The position numbers and the translations under genes were made by a program. The notes under the pieces were generated by a model, which saw only the letters and a program-made list of their open reading frames with translations, was not told where the DNA came from and made no database searches. A stretch of 13,832 bases of DNA. It comes from Betaproteobacteria bacterium (lineage in GTDB: Bacteria; Pseudomonadota; Gammaproteobacteria; Burkholderiales; SG8-41). Positions 1 through 6,503 of this stretch are shown here, one piece after another. The stretch covers positions 1 through 13,832 of the forward strand of contig JANXRI010000292.1 of the NCBI GenBank assembly GCA_025353085.1. Reading direction: 5' to 3'. Position 1 is the stretch's first letter. Every line of letters begins with the position of its first letter.

Positions 1-339
1 ACCGGTGGCACCAAACTATCCGCGCCGTCGTTTCAGTTGCCGTGGGTGCTCGGCATGCCAGACATGGATGCGTGCATGAAGAAGCTGGAAAATTACCGGC
101 TCGCCGGCGTCGCTGAAAAAATGCGCTGCCCGTTTTATTGCATCCACGGCGAGAACGACAACATCGTGCCGCTCGAATTCGCACAGAGACTGTATGACGC
201 CTGCGGCTCGCAGGACAAAACCTTGAAAGTTTTAACTACGCTCGACGGCGGCAGCGATCATTGCCAGGAGGATAACCGGCAGGTCGGCTCGAATCTCGTG
301 GCCGACTGGCTTGCGCAACGCTTGGGCGGCAGGTTTTAA
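1..339 (+). CDS. Alpha/beta hydrolase, C-terminal part only (start lies outside the window)
   Basis: The frame is open from base 1 to a TAA at 337-339, so about 112 C-terminal residues are visible. They show the end of an alpha/beta-hydrolase fold: a strand leading into HGENDNIVP, where an Asp normally serves as the catalytic acid, and GGSDHCQEDN, where the His is the likely catalytic base. The nucleophile elbow is upstream of the window. The stretch LENYRLAGVAEKMRCPF followed by HGEND resembles the C-terminus of the dipeptidyl-aminopeptidase/2,6-dihydroxypseudooxynicotine-hydrolase-like branch, which cleaves C-C or ester bonds in small catabolic intermediates. That family placement is from memory and the substrate is unknown. 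The gene is followed 22 nt later by an inverted-repeat element. Confidence 0.8.
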   Translation, partial: TGGTKLSAPSFQLPWVLGMPDMDACMKKLENYRLAGVAEKMRCPFYCIHGENDNIVPLEFAQRLYDACGSQDKTLKVLTTLDGGSDHCQEDNRQVGSNLVADWLAQRLGGRF

Positions 340-361
340 ATCCTCAAGACGCACAAAATAT

Positions 362-465
362 AGCCGCAGATACACGCAGATTTAGATCTTTCAAATCTTA
401 TTCCTGGAGTCGCTCATTGCTGAATATCGATAAACATCTGCGTAGATCTGCGTGTATCTGCGGCT
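362..465. repeat. Inverted-repeat element 1 (10-nt unit, CGCAGAT/ATCTGCG)
   Basis: A perfect 20-nt inverted repeat lies at 362-381 (AGCCGCAGATACACGCAGAT) and 446-465. Within the arms a 7-nt core recurs at a strict 10-nt period: CGCAGAT at 365 and 375, and ATCTGCG at 436, 446 and 456. The loop is about 64 nt and part of it can pair imperfectly. The element begins 22 nt after the stop of the hydrolase ending at 339. No transposase or protein-coding signal is present. It could be a non-autonomous mobile palindrome, a dispersed REP-like element, or an mRNA 3'-end structure. Confidence 0.85.
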
Positions 466-507
466 CAATGCAGTTGTAGTTGCTTGCGATGGCGGATGCG
501 GCGAAAT

Positions 508-544
508 AAAAAAACGCGGCAGGATTTTAATTCCCGGCCGCGTT
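508..544 (-). terminator. Rho-independent terminator for the minus-strand GlcG/HbpS-like gene
   Basis: Read on the minus strand, AACGCGGC and GCCGCGTT form a perfect 8-bp stem around a loop of about 16 nt, followed by a run of Ts (As at 508-514 on the plus strand). It lies about 80 nt beyond the stop of the gene at 623-1120, with the GC-rich palindrome at 559-615 in between. Confidence 0.7.
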
Positions 545-558
545 GTCCGTTTACGAAT

Positions 559-615
559 GTAGCGCGCAGCGCCCCGCCTGCCTGGTTTGAATGCAGGCGG
601 GGCGCCTCGCGCTAC
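559..615. repeat. GC-rich long palindrome next to a gene 3' end
   Basis: GTAGCGCG plus GCGCCCCGCCTGC at 559-581 pairs with GCAGGCGGGGCGC plus CGCGCTAC at 593-615, giving arms of about 23 nt with a short internal mismatch and an 11-nt loop. It begins just past the stop of the minus-strand gene at 623. The minus strand has no clear T-run directly after it, so it looks more like a REP-type dispersed palindrome or an mRNA-stabilising hairpin than the terminator itself, which lies further on at 508-544. Confidence 0.75.
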
Positions 616-622
616 AAAAAAC

Positions 623-1120
623 CTAGTTGAGCCCTTTCGAAATGCGGTCGATGCCGGCCTGCGCGCACACCGCGTCCTTGTCACCGCCGGGCGCGCCTGA
701 TACGCCGATCGCGCCGATGACTTCCTTGTTGGACATGATGGGCAGCGCGCCTTCCAGCGTCGTGATGCGATCAAGATGCAGCGCACCGACGCTTTGCGGG
801 TTGGCGATATTCGCTTTGCCGTATTCGCCGGACGTGCGGCCCGACGTGAGTGACGTATACGCTTTGCGCATGCTGTTTTCGATTGTGTGCGGACGCGCGC
901 CGTCGTCGTGCAGCACGATCTTGGTGCCGCCAGCCGCATCGACCACGGTCACCGTGACTTTGAAGCCGTTCTTGCGGCAGGTGTCCAATGCAACGACGGA
1001 TGCTTCATGCGCGGCCTCGTACGAAATCGAGCGCTGCGTTACGTACGATTGTTGCGCGGCCACGGCGCCCGGCAAACAGGCGAGCGCGGCTGCGATGACG
1101 ATAGTGTTTTTACTGACCAT
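623..1120 (-). CDS. Secreted GlcG/HbpS-family (heme-binding-like) protein
   Basis: This gene encodes 165 residues. The start at 1120 is chosen because GGAGG (1127-1131 on the plus strand) sits 6 nt upstream and because a signal peptide begins there: MVSKN, a hydrophobic stretch to about residue 20, then AVAAQQ as the likely cleavage site. The mature part is a single GlcG/HbpS-like (DUF336) domain. It has VTVVDAAGG around residue 60, SMRKAYTS around 83-90, and the typical C-terminal GAIGVSGAPGGDKDAVCAQAGI at about 137-158. Relatives include periplasmic or extracellular heme-binding proteins and proteins of unknown role encoded beside catabolic operons, so heme binding is not proven here. It is transcribed alone, divergent from the hydrolase-Bug unit, and is followed by a strong palindrome and a terminator. 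Confidence 0.88.
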   Translation of the reverse strand: MVSKNTIVIAAALACLPGAVAAQQSYVTQRSISYEAAHEASVVALDTCRKNGFKVTVTVVDAAGGTKIVLHDDGARPHTIENSMRKAYTSLTSGRTSGEYGKANIANPQSVGALHLDRITTLEGALPIMSNKEVIGAIGVSGAPGGDKDAVCAQAGIDRISKGLN

Positions 1121-1175
1121 GAAATTCCTCCGGGAGTTAATGGAATCGGTTTGAGCGGCGTTCGTGTGCAATCGG

Positions 1176-1203
1176 TTGTCCGCTTCACTTCGAAGCATAC
1201 AAC
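1176..1203 (+). promoter_or_regulatory. Possible sigma-70 promoter with an inverted repeat in its spacer
   Basis: TTGTCC (1176-1181) and TACAAC (1198-1203) each match four of six consensus bases and are 16 nt apart, about 100 nt before the hydrolase start at 1301. The spacer holds the inverted repeat GCTTC-ACTTC-GAAGC (1182-1196), a possible operator. The 180-nt gap at 1121-1300 must also hold the promoter for the minus-strand GlcG-like gene; no convincing one is seen. This is a weak call by eye. Confidence 0.25.
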
Positions 1204-1300
1204 ATTCAACATTCCCGCAACAGGAACGCGCAGCGAAACGCAGCGCGTAAATTCGCCGGTAAAATGCGATGAACTGCACAAATTTAATGAGGAGTCCGGC

Positions 1301-2098
1301 ATGCCACGGATTGCAATCGCCGACGGCGAAATCCATTACGAAGTCACCGGCGAAGGCCATCCGCTGATACTGGTAAGCGGCCTCAACGGGGTTGCGCGTT
1401 ACTGGCAGCCGCAGATTGCGGAGTTTGCCGCGCGCTATCGGGTCATCACCTACGATCAGCGTGGCACCGGCGGGAGCGACCATCAGCAGCGCGAATTCTC
1501 CGTCGACCAGATGGCGCGCGAACTGCTGGCACTCATGGATGCGCTGAAGATCGAACACGCGCACATCGTCGGCTTGTCGACCGGCGGCGCGATTGGCCAA
1601 ACGCTCGCGATCGAGCATCCCGAGCGCGTCGCACGCCTCGTGCTCGTCAGTACATGGACGCATTGCGACCCGTGGTTCCGCCGTCTCTTTGAAGCGCGGC
1701 GCCGCATGTACGAATTATGCGGCCCCGAACTGCACGCGATGTTCCATCCATTGTTTCTCTATCCGCCCGATTACGTCAATGCCCACGACGCCGAGATATT
1801 GGAAGAGCAAAAGCGCGCGCCAACGAAGTCCGCGCCGGTGGCAGCATCGATCGGGCGCATCGACGCGCTGCTCGCATTCGACCGCCGCGAGGGGCTCGCG
1901 CGCATCGTGGCGCCAACGCTGATCATCGCGGGCGACAACGACTACATTACGCCGAGCTATCACGCTGAAGCGATTTCGCGTGCCATACCCGGCTCGCACC
2001 TTTTAATTTTGCACGGCGGCGGGCATTCGCTGTCGAAGACGCGCGCGGCGGAATTCAATCACGCGGTGCTCAATTTTCTAGAAGAAAAAAACATATGA
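1301..2098 (+). CDS. Alpha/beta-fold hydrolase (RutD/enol-lactone-hydrolase-like)
   Basis: The gene encodes 265 residues. ATG at 1301 is preceded by GAGGAG (1289-1294) at 6-nt spacing, and the homology begins there (PRIAIADGEIHYEVTGEG), so the longer open frame upstream is not used. The whole alpha/beta-hydrolase core is present: an oxyanion-hole loop at SGLNG (26-30), DQRGTGGSD (52-60), the nucleophile elbow GLSTGG with Ser93, the acid Asp214 in GDNDYITP and the base His242 in GGGHS. The fold and triad fit carboxylesterases, 3-oxoadipate enol-lactone hydrolases and RutD-like enzymes; the substrate cannot be assigned. Its TGA overlaps the ATG of the next gene (ATGA at 2095-2098), so the two are translationally coupled and the hydrolase may act on what that receptor binds. 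Confidence 0.92.
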   Translation: MPRIAIADGEIHYEVTGEGHPLILVSGLNGVARYWQPQIAEFAARYRVITYDQRGTGGSDHQQREFSVDQMARELLALMDALKIEHAHIVGLSTGGAIGQTLAIEHPERVARLVLVSTWTHCDPWFRRLFEARRRMYELCGPELHAMFHPLFLYPPDYVNAHDAEILEEQKRAPTKSAPVAASIGRIDALLAFDRREGLARIVAPTLIIAGDNDYITPSYHAEAISRAIPGSHLLILHGGGHSLSKTRAAEFNHAVLNFLEEKNI

Positions 2099-3060
2099 GA
2101 CATCTGGACAGCGTGCCGCTGGTGGCGCTCGCGCTGTGCGTATTCGCGCCAGCCGCGGCCGCGCAAAATTATCCGGCCAAGCCGATACGTTTCGTTGTCC
2201 CCTCGTCAGCCGGTGGCGGCAGCGACGTGCTCGCGCGCATGTTCGCGCAGAAGATGTCCGAGCACTGGGGGCAGCAGGTCGTGATCGACAACCGCTCCGG
2301 CGCGGGCGGCATCATCGGTTCGGAAATCGTCGCACAAGCGCCGCCCGACGGCTACACGATACTCACCGTCGCGCCGGGCTATTCGTACAACCCGCTGTTG
2401 TATGCCAAGCTGCCGTATGACACGCTCAAGGATTTTTCGCGCGTTACGCATCTTGCCAACGCGCCGACCGTGCTGGTCGTGCATGCAAGCGTGCCCGCGA
2501 AAAGCGTGGCCGAACTCATCAGCATGGCAAAAGCCAAACCCGGCGGCCTTAACTGCGCGAGCTCGGGCATCGGCACCAGCGGTTATCTGTCGGTCATTTT
2601 GTTCAAGCGCATGGCGGGCATCGATTTGACGCTCGTCCCGTACAAAGGCGCCGGGGATTCGACCACTGCGGTTGTCGGCGGACAAGTGCAGATGCTGTTT
2701 ACCGCGCCGGGCCCGGCGATTCCGCATATCCGAAGCCAGCGCCTGCGCGCGCTCGGCGTAACCAGCACGAGGCGCGTGTCGAGTCTGCCGGACGTGCCGA
2801 CGATCGCGGAAACGTTGCCGGGTTATGCGCTCGAAGGCGCCTATGGCATTCTCGCGCCGCCGCAGACGCCGCGCCCTGTCATCGACAAACTCAACGCGGA
2901 ATTTTTGCGCGTGCTGCAGTTGCCGGACGTTCGCGCGAAGCTGATCGATCTCGGGTTCGAACCGGTCGGCAGCACACCGGAGCAATACACTGCGCTCGTC
3001 GTCGCCGACATGGCGAACTGGGCGAAGATTTTCAAGGAAATCGGCATCAAGCCGGAATGA
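2095..3060 (+). CDS. Bug/TctC-family tripartite tricarboxylate transporter substrate-binding protein (1)
   Basis: The gene encodes 321 residues, normal for the family. It has a Sec signal peptide (MRHLDSVPLVALAL..., cleavage near AAA-QN at about 23/24), followed by the standard YPAKPIRFVVP opening. The first ligand loop reads PSSAGGGSD (36-44), followed by VIDNRSGAGG (63-72) and PDGYTIL (84-90). The second lobe contains VPYKGAGDSTTAVVGGQVQMLF. Bug proteins bind small carboxylates or amides in the periplasm. TctA/TctB permease genes are absent, as is common for the expanded Bug sets of Burkholderiales. The start overlaps the hydrolase stop by 4 nt, and no independent Shine-Dalgarno stronger than AGAAGA is seen. 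A terminator follows at about 3143-3178. Confidence 0.95.
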   Translation: MRHLDSVPLVALALCVFAPAAAAQNYPAKPIRFVVPSSAGGGSDVLARMFAQKMSEHWGQQVVIDNRSGAGGIIGSEIVAQAPPDGYTILTVAPGYSYNPLLYAKLPYDTLKDFSRVTHLANAPTVLVVHASVPAKSVAELISMAKAKPGGLNCASSGIGTSGYLSVILFKRMAGIDLTLVPYKGAGDSTTAVVGGQVQMLFTAPGPAIPHIRSQRLRALGVTSTRRVSSLPDVPTIAETLPGYALEGAYGILAPPQTPRPVIDKLNAEFLRVLQLPDVRAKLIDLGFEPVGSTPEQYTALVVADMANWAKIFKEIGIKPE

Positions 3061-3142
3061 ATGCCTGCATCGTCCGGCGCCAACGTAGTGCGACAAGGTC
3101 TGATGAAAATACCGCAGCCTTGATGTGAGCGGCTGGCGCGCG

Positions 3143-3178
3143 AAAAAAAAGCCCGGCGGCAACCCGGACTTTTTATTT
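3143..3178. terminator. Bidirectional rho-independent terminator between convergent genes
   Basis: A run of As (3143-3150), AGCCCGG, a 7-nt loop and CCGGACT followed by TTTTTATTT form a hairpin with one internal C/A mismatch, extended by A-T pairs. Runs on both sides allow termination in both directions. It lies between the Bug gene ending at 3060 (+) and the gene whose stop is at 3192 (-). Confidence 0.75.
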
Positions 3179-3191
3179 GAGCCTTACCCGC

Positions 3192-3782
3192 TTACTGCGG
3201 TGGCTTGACGCCGTCTTTCGCGGCCTGGATACGCTGCGTGGTCATGGTGCCGTCCGCTGCCACCTGCGCGGTCGTGAATATATAAGTGCCCGGCTTCAGC
3301 GATGCGCGATCGGCGGGCACGGTCGTAACGATGGGCGTGCCGTCCGGAACCTGGATCGTCTGTGAGCCGCCTTTGTATTCGAGCGTGAGTTCATGACCAC
3401 TCGTGGACTTGACCGACTTGGCAATATTCGCGTTGGTCATGCTCGATTCCGGTCCAAGGTCCCAGGGCGTATGGCCTTCGGCCGCGGTACGCGGAAGCAC
3501 GTGGACTTCGCGCGCCGTCAACACGCCTTCCTTGCGGATCGACGTGACGCCGACGAAATCGCCGGGCTTGAGTTCGGCGAGCGTAATCGCCTTGGCCGCG
3601 GCGACCACGCCGCTTTCCGGAAACTGAAGCCTGAGTTCCTTGCCGTCAACCGATTTGACCGAGACCACTTTGCCGTCAAAAGCGGTGACGGTGCCGCGAA
3701 CGCGCATATTGGTTTGCGCGTTGGCAACGCTCGAGGCGAGCGCGAGCGCGCCACATAGCAATCCGAATGTCAGTTTATGCAT
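3192..3782 (-). CDS. Small secreted beta-rich protein (DUF5666-like), function unknown
   Basis: The gene encodes 196 residues. ATG at 3782 is preceded on the minus strand by ACGGAG at 8-nt spacing and opens directly into a signal peptide (MHKLTFGLLCGALALASSVANA|Q), so the upstream extension of the frame is rejected. The mature protein has two similar beta-rich halves. One is about residues 26-97 (VRGTVTAFDGKVVSVKS...LAELKPGDFVGV). The other is about 122-186 (SVKSTSGHELTLEYKGG...ASLKPGTYIF). Each pairs an expression for a variable or property of the strand region with a LKPG turn, as in small OB/SH3-like barrels of the DUF5666 type. No catalytic motif or cysteine pair is visible. Its link to the catabolic genes is only position: it is last in the minus-strand run, 86 nt after the LigI-like gene. 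Confidence 0.82.
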   Translation of the reverse strand: MHKLTFGLLCGALALASSVANAQTNMRVRGTVTAFDGKVVSVKSVDGKELRLQFPESGVVAAAKAITLAELKPGDFVGVTSIRKEGVLTAREVHVLPRTAAEGHTPWDLGPESSMTNANIAKSVKSTSGHELTLEYKGGSQTIQVPDGTPIVTTVPADRASLKPGTYIFTTAQVAADGTMTTQRIQAAKDGVKPPQ

Positions 3783-3868
3783 GGTGTTCTCCGTAAAGGT
3801 GTGAAGGTACAAGCGGTATGAGCAATCTGCTTCGCTGTAAACAGGTGGCGAGGCGAAACTATTCCAGT

Positions 3869-4729
3869 CTAAGACCAATAAAGCTTCGTGGGATTGTCGA
3901 TCAGGATTTGGCGGCGTAGTGCTTCATCGGCGCACATCAGCGGGAATAAATCGACGAGCGCGCCGTCGTTTGGCATTTCTTTTACATTCGGATGCGGAAA
4001 ATCCGTGCCCCACAAAATGCGCTCGGGCGCCGCCTCGATCAATGTTCGCGCGAACGGAATCGCGTCGTGGTACGGCTCGCCCTGCGCTGAAATGCGTTCA
4101 GGCCCGCTCACCTTAATCCACGCGAGAGGATTTCGCATCAGATCGAGCAGCAATTTGAACGGTTGCTGGTCGAGCCCGTGCTGCGCCTGCACGCGTCCCA
4201 TATGGTCGATGATGAACGGCACGCGCAGGCGATTCAAAAAACCGCGATAAGTCAATATGTCTTCGGCGTCGAGATGCAATTGCAAATGCCAACCGAGGGT
4301 TGCGACGCGCGCCGCCACACTTTCGACGACTTTAAGATCTGGCGCACCGCCCAAATGCGCGACGAAATTGAAGCGCGTGCCGCGCACGCCATTAGCGTGC
4401 AGTCGCTCGAGCTCGGCGTCGCTCACATCACCCCCGACCATCGCGACGCCGCGGATCGTGTCGTTCGATGTCGCGATCGCATCGAGCATCGCGCTGTTGT
4501 CAGTGCCGTGACAGCTCGCCTGCACCAGCACCGCGCGCGAGAAGCCGAGAAATTTATGCAGCGCTGCGAGCTTTTCTTTGCCGGCGTCGGGTGGCGTGTA
4601 GCTGCGGTTCGGCGCGTAAGGAAATTTCGCTGCGGGTCCGAACACGTGGCAATGCGCGTCACACGCGCCTGGCGGCAGCTTGTATTGCGGCTTAAGGGGA
4701 TTGGGATCGGGAGCGAGGATGGACTTCAT
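3869..4729 (-). CDS. Amidohydrolase-superfamily lactonase, LigI-like (2-pyrone-4,6-dicarboxylate lactonase family)
   Basis: The gene encodes 286 residues forming a single TIM-barrel hydrolase. Visible motifs are DAHCHVFGP (His26, His28), VQASCHGTDN (69-78), the beta-strand IIDHMGR (His176), KVSGPER (Arg212) and WGTDFPHPN (Asp243). From memory, LigI of Sphingomonas has His31, His33, His180, Arg217 and catalytic Asp248 in the same contexts, plus Tyr49, which corresponds to Tyr44 here. LigI opens the lactone of 2-pyrone-4,6-dicarboxylate to 4-carboxy-2-hydroxymuconate in the protocatechuate/gallate 4,5-cleavage route of lignin-monomer catabolism. A Tyr that contacts substrate in LigI seems to be His or Leu here (LQLHLDAED, about 149-157), so the exact substrate may differ. 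No clear Shine-Dalgarno precedes ATG at 4729. The neighbours are not the rest of a lig operon. Confidence 0.85.
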   Translation of the reverse strand: MKSILAPDPNPLKPQYKLPPGACDAHCHVFGPAAKFPYAPNRSYTPPDAGKEKLAALHKFLGFSRAVLVQASCHGTDNSAMLDAIATSNDTIRGVAMVGGDVSDAELERLHANGVRGTRFNFVAHLGGAPDLKVVESVAARVATLGWHLQLHLDAEDILTYRGFLNRLRVPFIIDHMGRVQAQHGLDQQPFKLLLDLMRNPLAWIKVSGPERISAQGEPYHDAIPFARTLIEAAPERILWGTDFPHPNVKEMPNDGALVDLFPLMCADEALRRQILIDNPTKLYWS

Positions 4730-4886
4730 CGATTGCGTATGGCTGCGGAATAAAGCGAAACAGTCGAGCGGATTTCAGGCGGCATACGATCTCATGGATC
4801 GCCGTGAAGACAAAGTCTAAAACAACATAGCGAGGGAGCGACCGCCCTGCCGTCCTCGCGCGTCGTCTTGGCGGGTGATTCCGGCG

Positions 4887-5264
4887 CTAGCCTGCGCGAG
4901 TGAGTCCCATGACGCTTATCAGCAACAGCACGAAACCCGAAGCAGCAAGCACTCCATGCCCGATGACCAGCGAGACGGGCAAAGGCAGCATGTTTGCGTG
5001 ATACCTGAGATTGATTGCAGCACCGCCGACGCCGGCGATGATCAGCACCCCGACCGCGTATTGGGCAAGCGTCGGTATGCCAACCGTGAATGCTGCATAC
5101 AGCACCAGGGTCAATCCCGCCGCGGCGAGCACGCCGTGCAGCATCGCCAACCAACTGGGCGGGCGATCCGCGCCCTTAAGGCGTATGCCGGCCATCACCA
5201 AGCCGCCTGTTGCTCCCACGCCCAGCAAAGCCGTCGCGACTTGCAGACTCAAGGTCGGTTCCAT
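4887..5264 (-). CDS. Small 4-TM membrane protein with an internal two-helix repeat, function unknown
   Basis: The gene encodes 125 residues. ATG at 5264 is preceded by a perfect AGGAGG (CCTCCT at 5273-5278 on the plus strand) at 8-nt spacing, which makes this small frame credible. Four hydrophobic segments lie at about 7-27, 38-61, 64-86 and 95-119. Helices 2 and 4 repeat a motif: LHGVLAAAGLTLVLYA (His43) and GHGVLAASGFVLLLIS (His103), suggesting duplication of a helix pair. The histidines at equivalent membrane positions could bind a metal or heme, but there is no recognised family to support that. The 105 nt upstream contain an AT-rich stretch (about 5285-5310), so the gene may have its own promoter. 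Confidence 0.72.
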   Translation of the reverse strand: MEPTLSLQVATALLGVGATGGLVMAGIRLKGADRPPSWLAMLHGVLAAAGLTLVLYAAFTVGIPTLAQYAVGVLIIAGVGGAAINLRYHANMLPLPVSLVIGHGVLAASGFVLLLISVMGLTRAG

Positions 5265-5369
5265 AGGTTTCGCCTCCTGGCAACAATGTTAAATAATCTA
5301 CAATGTATCAGCAGCGACAACCAACCTTCGTGCGGTAGCGAACAAACGGCATGCACCGCCACTGCCCCG

Positions 5370-6323
5370 TCACAGCCGCGAAATTTTCGCCTTGTCGATG
5401 AGCGCGTTCCACTTGGCGATTTCGTCAATCAGCAATTTCTTCATGCCCTCGGGCGTCGCCAGGTTCTGCTCGACGCCGAGCTCGGCAAAGCGTTGCTTGA
5501 TTGGCGGGGAATTGACCGCCGCATGGATTTCCCTGTTGAGCCGCGCCACGATTGCCGGCGGCGTTTTCGCCGGAACCGCAACGCCGTTCCATGAATTCAC
5601 TTCATAGCCGGGCAGCCCGCTCTCAGCGAGCGTCGGTACGTTAGGCAGGAGCGCGAAGCGGGTGAGGGAGGTCACGGCGATCGCACGCAGGCCGTTGGCG
5701 CGTATCTGACCGAGCACGGGCGGCAGGAACTCGATCGCCACCTGCACGCTGTTGCCGCGCAGCGCCGTCAACACTCCCGCGGTGTTGTTAAACGGGACGG
5801 TCGCGGCATCGAGATTCGCCATCGATTTCAACAGCTCGCCGGCCAGATATTGCGTCGTGCCTATATTGATCGAGCCGATATTGAACTTGCCGGGATTAGC
5901 GTTCGCGAGCGCAATCAGTTCCTTCACCGTTTTCGCGGGAGAATCAGGACTCACCAGCACGGCAAGGCTGAACGCGCCTATCGTCGTCACCATCGAAAAA
6001 TCTTTGACGGTATCGTATGGCAGCTTTTTGAACATCGCAGCGCTGACGGCATTTGTGTTGTTGAGCAGCATCATCGTGTAACCATCGGGCTCCGACTTGG
6101 CCACGGTCTCCGTGGCGACGATGCCGCCCGCGCTCGGCCGGTTGTCGATGATGATCTGCTGGTTTATCGCCTCGCCCACTCTCTGCATGACCGCGCGCGA
6201 CGTGATATCGCCGACGCCGCCGGGGCCAAAAGGTACGAGCAAGCGTATCGGCTTGGTCGGATAGGTTTGCGCGTGCGCCGAAGTCAGACAGGCCGCGAGC
6301 GCAAAATATCTAATCAATCGCAT
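5370..6323 (-). CDS. Bug/TctC-family tripartite tricarboxylate transporter substrate-binding protein (2)
   Basis: The gene encodes 317 residues. ATG at 6323 is preferred over the in-frame ATG at 6341 because GGAGAG (CTCTCC at 6328-6333 on the plus strand) sits just upstream and the signal peptide is then of normal length (MRLIRYFALAACLTSAHA|Q). Family hallmarks follow in order: YPTKPIRLLVP, the ligand loop PFGPGGVGD (31-39), IIDNRPSAGG (58-67), PDGYTMML, and second-lobe residues around VPFNNTAGVLTALRGNSVQVAIEF. The unusual NNTAG in place of the more common KG.G loop suggests a distinct ligand. It is an orphan receptor with no TctA/B nearby. It is separated from the next Bug gene upstream by a 180-nt spacer that holds inverted-repeat element 2. 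Confidence 0.95.
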   Translation of the reverse strand: MRLIRYFALAACLTSAHAQTYPTKPIRLLVPFGPGGVGDITSRAVMQRVGEAINQQIIIDNRPSAGGIVATETVAKSEPDGYTMMLLNNTNAVSAAMFKKLPYDTVKDFSMVTTIGAFSLAVLVSPDSPAKTVKELIALANANPGKFNIGSINIGTTQYLAGELLKSMANLDAATVPFNNTAGVLTALRGNSVQVAIEFLPPVLGQIRANGLRAIAVTSLTRFALLPNVPTLAESGLPGYEVNSWNGVAVPAKTPPAIVARLNREIHAAVNSPPIKQRFAELGVEQNLATPEGMKKLLIDEIAKWNALIDKAKISRL

Positions 6324-6356
6324 GTCTCTCTCCGAAAGCATAAAAGAAAAAAATCT

Positions 6357-6490
6357 TCAACCGCAAGGACGCGAAGGGAAATATCAAAATGAATTGATGG
6401 CTTATTCAATTCGCCGTGTCGATTGCTTAACGCCGGCGTGCTCGACTTCACTTTCTTTCTTTAACGTTCCTTCGCGTCCTTGGCGGTTCA
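6357..6490. repeat. Inverted-repeat element 2 (9-nt unit, AAGGACGCG type)
   Basis: AACCGCAAGGACGCGAAGG (6359-6377) is the reverse complement of CCTTCGCGTCCTTGGCGGTT (6469-6488), apart from one bulged base. CCTT recurs with a 9-nt period at 6469 and 6478. The inside of the element carries a second perfect 7-bp hairpin, GAATTGA/TCAATTC (6391-6397 and 6406-6412). It fills most of the 180-nt gap between the two minus-strand Bug genes, and its left arm starts about 34 nt before the start codon at 6323, so it could form in the 5' leader of that gene. Confidence 0.82.
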
Positions 6491-6503
6491 ATATCTAATG
6501 GCT

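Noticed and set aside
887..1300. Long in-frame 5' extension of the alpha/beta hydrolase
   Set aside because: It overlaps the GlcG-like gene on the other strand, encodes low-complexity Arg-rich residues, and a good Shine-Dalgarno and family-like N-terminus start at 1301.
1121..1663. Long 5' extension of the GlcG/HbpS-like reading frame
   Set aside because: The signal peptide and GGAGG site place the start at 1120; the extension is antisense to the hydrolase.
2206..3162. 318-residue minus-strand open frame opposite Bug receptor 1
   Set aside because: It is rich in Arg and His, has no recognisable domain, and covers a clear Bug coding sequence; it is an antisense shadow of GC-rich DNA.
4875..5594. 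239-residue plus-strand open frame spanning the 4-TM gene and the end of Bug receptor 2
   Set aside because: It crosses two genes on the other strand, is Gln/His/Arg-rich, and has no ribosome binding site.
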